Source of the DNA: Acidimicrobiaceae bacterium
Lineage (GTDB): Bacteria; Actinomycetota; Acidimicrobiia; Acidimicrobiales; Bog-793
NCBI GenBank assembly: GCA_027459565.1
Contig: DAIDIA010000049.1
Span: 1 to 8,160 of the forward strand
Direction: 5' to 3'
Length of the DNA stretch: 8,160 nucleotides
Every line of letters begins with the position of its first letter. The stretch's first letter is position 1. Shown piece after piece: positions 5,748-8,160 of the stretch. The notes below the pieces were generated by a model. That model worked only from the letters and a program-made list of their open reading frames with translations. It searched no databases and was not told where the DNA came from. Made by a program: the position numbers and the translations under genes.

Positions 5748-6710
5748 CTAGGCGAAGAGCCTCCCGAGCGTCTCCCCGGCAAGCGCGACGATCCCGGGGT
5801 CGTCGGCGTCGGGCATGTTGAAGATCATCGCGTCGAGTCCGGCATCGAGGTATCCCTGCACCTGCTGCGCGACCGCATCGGGGTCTCCGATCACCGCGTA
5901 GTCGCGAAGGCGGGTCTCGTCCATATTCCTCGCCGTCGCGAGCTCGCGCGCCTTTTGCTCGGCCGCGGCGTTCGTGTCGGCGATGACGATTGCTCCAAGG
6001 CGGGACTTGGTGATCGTTCCCGGGTCCCGTCCGATCGCGTCGCAGTGCTGCTCGAGGACTTCGATCTTGTGGCGGATCGTCTCGCGGTTGCCGAACAGGT
6101 TGCAGGCATCCGCGTATCTCGCGACGAGCGCGAGCGAGCGCCGCTCGCCGCTGCCACCGATCAGGATCGGAATTCCCGATGCGCGCAACGGACGCGGAAC
6201 GTTGCGCGCCTGGTCGATCGAGTAGTAGTTCCCGGTGAAGCTCGGGCGATCCTCGGTGAACATCATCTTGCAGATCTGGACTGCCTCCTCGAGACGGTCC
6301 ATGCGCTCTTTGACCCCGGGGAAGGAGAACCCATAACCGAGGTGCTCGGTGTCGTGCCACGCCGCGCCGATACCGAGGATCGCCCTTCCCCGGGAGACGA
6401 GATCGAGCGTCGTCACCTGTTTCGCGAGCAGCGCGGGATTGCGGTAGGTGACTCCGGTCACGAGCGTACCGAGCGAGATCTTCTCGGTGCGTGCCGCGAT
6501 CGCGCCGAGCAGCGTGTAGGCCTCGAACATCGGATCGCTCTCTTTGGCCACGATCGGAATCTGGTAGAAGTGATCCATCACCCAGAGAGAGTCAAAGCCC
6601 GATCGCTCTGCGACGCCGGCGATCTCCGCGACCTTCTCGAACCGGTCGCGGTCTTCGACACCGTGGAAGTTGAACGAGGGAATCTGCAGTCCGATACGTG
6701 TAACGCTCAT
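5748..6710 (-). CDS. LLM class F420-dependent oxidoreductase, Rv1855c-like
   Basis: A 320-residue TIM-barrel flavin/F420 oxidoreductase of the luciferase-like monooxygenase (LLM) class. Diagnostic stretches are GLQIPSFNF (7-15), GFDSLWVMDHFYQIP (38-52), PMFEAYTLLGAIAARTEKISLG (60-81), TYRNPALLAKQVTTLDLVSRGRA (88-110), ILGIGAAWHDTEHLGYGF, ILIGGSGERRSLALVARYADACNLF (182-206) and GRDPGTITKSR. These resemble the actinobacterial Rv1855c group, predicted to use F420; the substrate is unknown. The start at 6710 is supported by AAAGGAG about five bases upstream, the same strong site used by acpP. The C-terminus ends RLFA at a TAG. It lies between tRNA-Leu and the FAS cluster on the same strand, but the 235-base gap to fabD leaves co-transcription open. 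Confidence 0.88.
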   Translation of the reverse strand: MSVTRIGLQIPSFNFHGVEDRDRFEKVAEIAGVAERSGFDSLWVMDHFYQIPIVAKESDPMFEAYTLLGAIAARTEKISLGTLVTGVTYRNPALLAKQVTTLDLVSRGRAILGIGAAWHDTEHLGYGFSFPGVKERMDRLEEAVQICKMMFTEDRPSFTGNYYSIDQARNVPRPLRASGIPILIGGSGERRSLALVARYADACNLFGNRETIRHKIEVLEQHCDAIGRDPGTITKSRLGAIVIADTNAAAEQKARELATARNMDETRLRDYAVIGDPDAVAQQVQGYLDAGLDAMIFNMPDADDPGIVALAGETLGRLFA

Positions 6711-6823
6711 GGTGCTCCTTTAGGGGTGTGGGCTTGAAGGTCTCTCGTCGGCACGCGCGCCGGCGGTGTACGGGAGGGGTCCTCGCGATCGCGAACGCCA
6801 CGGTCGGGCCCTGCCGAGTTTCG

Positions 6824-6906
6824 TGCCCGGAGCGGGATTCGAACCCGCACGCCCTTTCAGACAACGGCTTTTGAGGCCGCCGCGTCTACCACTCCGCCAT
6901 CCGGGC
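6824..6906 (-). tRNA. tRNA-Leu (anticodon CAA)
   Basis: An 83-base class II tRNA on the minus strand. The acceptor GCCCGGA pairs with TCCGGGC (discriminator A at 6824). The D arm is GCG/CGC around GAGTGGTAGA. The anticodon arm is GCGGC-CTCAAAA-GCCGT with anticodon CAA at 6873-6871, reading UUG. There is a long variable arm of 15 bases (TGTCTGAAAGGGCGT), and the T arm is GCGGG-TTCGAAT-CCCGC. The long variable arm and CAA anticodon fit Leu. No CCA is encoded; CGA follows the discriminator base. Confidence 0.96.
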
Positions 6907-6920
6907 AGTGCCCAACGTTA
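6907..6920 (-). promoter_or_regulatory. -10-like box before tRNA-Leu
   Basis: Reading the minus strand, TAACGT (fits TANNNT) is followed by TGGGCACT, eight bases, then the first base of the tRNA at 6906. This would put transcription start within a few bases of the mature 5' end. No clear -35 was found. The rest of the 160-base gap to the menC start holds a short GCCGG/CCGGC inverted repeat (6945-6961) and no gene that I can support. Confidence 0.25.
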
Positions 6921-7066
6921 CCCGACGAGGTTCGACGGAGGTTCGCCGGTGCGCAGCCGGCCCGGGGATGAAAAGCTAGCGATGTGACAGCTCCACCGAC
7001 ACTTGACCGACATGGGCATGGTCCCGTGCGCGAAGGAGGATGGCGCGCCCTTCCTTGGTGGCGACG

Positions 7067-8160
7067 ATGAGGGTCCGCGTCGTCGAGATCTGTCGTCTCG
7101 ACCTCGTCTTGCTCAACGCGCTGCGCACGAGCGTGGGAGAGCACGGCAGGCGTCCGGTGCTGCTGGTGCGCATCATCACCGATGAGGCCGAGGGCTTCGG
7201 GGAGTGTTCCGCACTCGGCGAGCCCACCTACACCGAGGAGTACGCCGATGCTGCCGAGGCGGTGCTGATCGACCATCTCATCCCGAGGCTGATGCGCAAC
7301 TCCTCCGATGACCTGTCCGTCGAGCGTCGCATCGCCTCGCTCGACTCGGTACGGGGCCATCCGATGGGCAAGGCGTCGATCGAGATGGCGTTGCTCGACG
7401 CCGAGTTGCGTGCCCGGGAGGTCTCGCTTGCGGACTATCTCGGAGCGACCCAGACGAGTATCCCCGCGGGCGCAAACATCAGCATCGGCACCCCCGACGA
7501 GGTGGTCGCGGCGGTCGCCCAGACAGTTGAGGCCGGATACCAGCGGATCAAGTGCAAGATCGCTCCGGGACGAGATCTCGAGGTGGTGCGCACGCTCCGC
7601 GAGGTCTATCCCAAACTCGCACTTTCACTCGACGCGAATGGATCCTACGACTACGACGACCCGGAACACCGTTTCATCCTTCGCGCGCTCGACGGATTCG
7701 ACCTCACGGCCATCGAGCAACCACTCGCGCCCGACGACCTCCTCGGTCATGCAAAGCTCGCGCGGGACCTCGAGACCACGATCTTGCTCGATGAATCGGT
7801 CACGACGTTGGGGATGCTCAGCGTGGCGATCGCGCTCGGTGCCGGAGACGGGATCTCGGTCAAGCCGGCGCGCGTCGGTGGGATCCTGATCGCCGCGAAG
7901 ATGCACCGTCTCTGTGTCGACGCGGGGCTCCACCTCTCCATCGGTGGCATGCTCGAGACGGGCATCGGCCGTGCAGCGGCACTTGCCGTCGGCGCGCTCC
8001 CCGGGTTCGACCTGCCCGGCGATCTCGGGGGCTCCGAGCGCTATTTCTCGCCGGACCTGACGCTGCCCCACGAGCTGCGTGACGGCCAGCTCGTCGTTCC
8101 CAGTGGACCGGGAATCGGCGTGACTCCACTCGAGAACGTCGTCGCCTCGGCCCGCGTGAG
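7067..8160 (+). CDS. menC: o-succinylbenzoate synthase / N-succinylamino acid racemase family enzyme (partial at right edge)
   Basis: Enolase-superfamily enzyme; OSBS dehydrates SHCHC to o-succinylbenzoate in menaquinone synthesis. The frame runs from 7067 past the window edge (364 codons seen, nearly full length). Catalytic residues are Lys162-x-Lys164 (RIKCKI), the metal ligands Asp189 (LSLDANG), Glu217 (AIEQPL) and Asp242 (LLDESV), and the second base Lys266 (SVKPARVGG). The spacing closely matches the Amycolatopsis NSAR/OSBS enzyme. GGMLETGIGRA and the PGFDLPGDLGGSERYF stretch are also typical of that branch, so promiscuous racemase activity is possible. Start choice is uncertain: ATG 7067 gives the family-like MRVRVVEICRL, while GTG 7058, TTG 7055 and ATG 7040 are in frame upstream. 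A strong AAGGAGG at 7033-7039 abuts ATG 7040 directly, too close for that codon. Confidence 0.9.
   Translation, partial: MRVRVVEICRLDLVLLNALRTSVGEHGRRPVLLVRIITDEAEGFGECSALGEPTYTEEYADAAEAVLIDHLIPRLMRNSSDDLSVERRIASLDSVRGHPMGKASIEMALLDAELRAREVSLADYLGATQTSIPAGANISIGTPDEVVAAVAQTVEAGYQRIKCKIAPGRDLEVVRTLREVYPKLALSLDANGSYDYDDPEHRFILRALDGFDLTAIEQPLAPDDLLGHAKLARDLETTILLDESVTTLGMLSVAIALGAGDGISVKPARVGGILIAAKMHRLCVDAGLHLSIGGMLETGIGRAAALAVGALPGFDLPGDLGGSERYFSPDLTLPHELRDGQLVVPSGPGIGVTPLENVVASARV

Noticed and set aside
5734..6360. Upstream extension of the small ORF before fabD (240-codon frame)
   Set aside because: The extension is an Arg-rich shadow of the oxidoreductase gene; only the part after that gene's stop is considered.
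5532..6737. Plus-strand open frame of 401 codons opposite the oxidoreductase
   Set aside because: Antisense to a clear LLM-family gene; the translation shows no domain and is rich in Arg, Asp and Glu.
6857..7360. Minus-strand open frame of 167 codons across tRNA-Leu and the start of menC
   Set aside because: It overlaps the tRNA on the same strand and is antisense to menC, whose active-site residues are complete.

Overview
The window is GC-rich, densely coded bacterial chromosome and looks actinobacterial, plausibly class Acidimicrobiia. The evidence is a discrete type II fatty-acid-synthesis (FAS II) cluster with very tight gene junctions, a FabF ending in the GGHN motif also found in mycobacterial KasA, a predicted F420-dependent luciferase-like oxidoreductase of the Rv1855c type, and a tRNA gene without an encoded CCA. 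The class-level assignment is inference. No mobile element, CRISPR array or integrase was seen.

Left edge (1-990): a possible tail of an upstream gene, then a plus-strand exported serine hydrolase of the beta-lactamase/penicillin-binding-protein fold. A -10-like TACGAT box lies six bases before its ATG, which suggests a leaderless transcript. The hydrolase converges on the fatty-acid operon, and a GC-rich hairpin at 962-990 separates them.

Centre (995-5512, minus strand): read in the direction of transcription the order is fabD, fabH, fabG, acpP, fabF. This supplies malonyl loading (FabD), the acyl carrier (AcpP), initiation (FabH), first reduction (FabG) and elongation (FabF). The dehydratase and enoyl reductase are not in the window. 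fabD/fabH, fabH/fabG and acpP/fabF overlap by 1-4 bases. A 153-base gap before acpP holds a palindrome, two mutually exclusive hairpins and a 9-mer (TTTGTACCA) that also occurs upstream of fabD, so acpP-fabF may have its own control. FabD is unusual: it carries a C-terminal biotinyl/lipoyl-like domain that lacks the modifiable lysine.

Upstream of fabD (5513-6906, minus strand): a possible 31-residue small protein gene rich in Trp and Met, a luciferase-like F420-dependent oxidoreductase gene, and tRNA-Leu(CAA).

Right edge (7067-8160, plus strand): an enolase-superfamily gene, open at the window edge, whose active-site spacing matches the o-succinylbenzoate synthase / N-succinylamino acid racemase family (menC, menaquinone pathway). 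It diverges from the tRNA gene.

Most of the window is ordinary housekeeping content. The features that most deserve a second look are the FabD fusion, the small ORF before fabD and the repeated motif in front of both halves of the FAS cluster. I found no clear evidence of a wholly new system.
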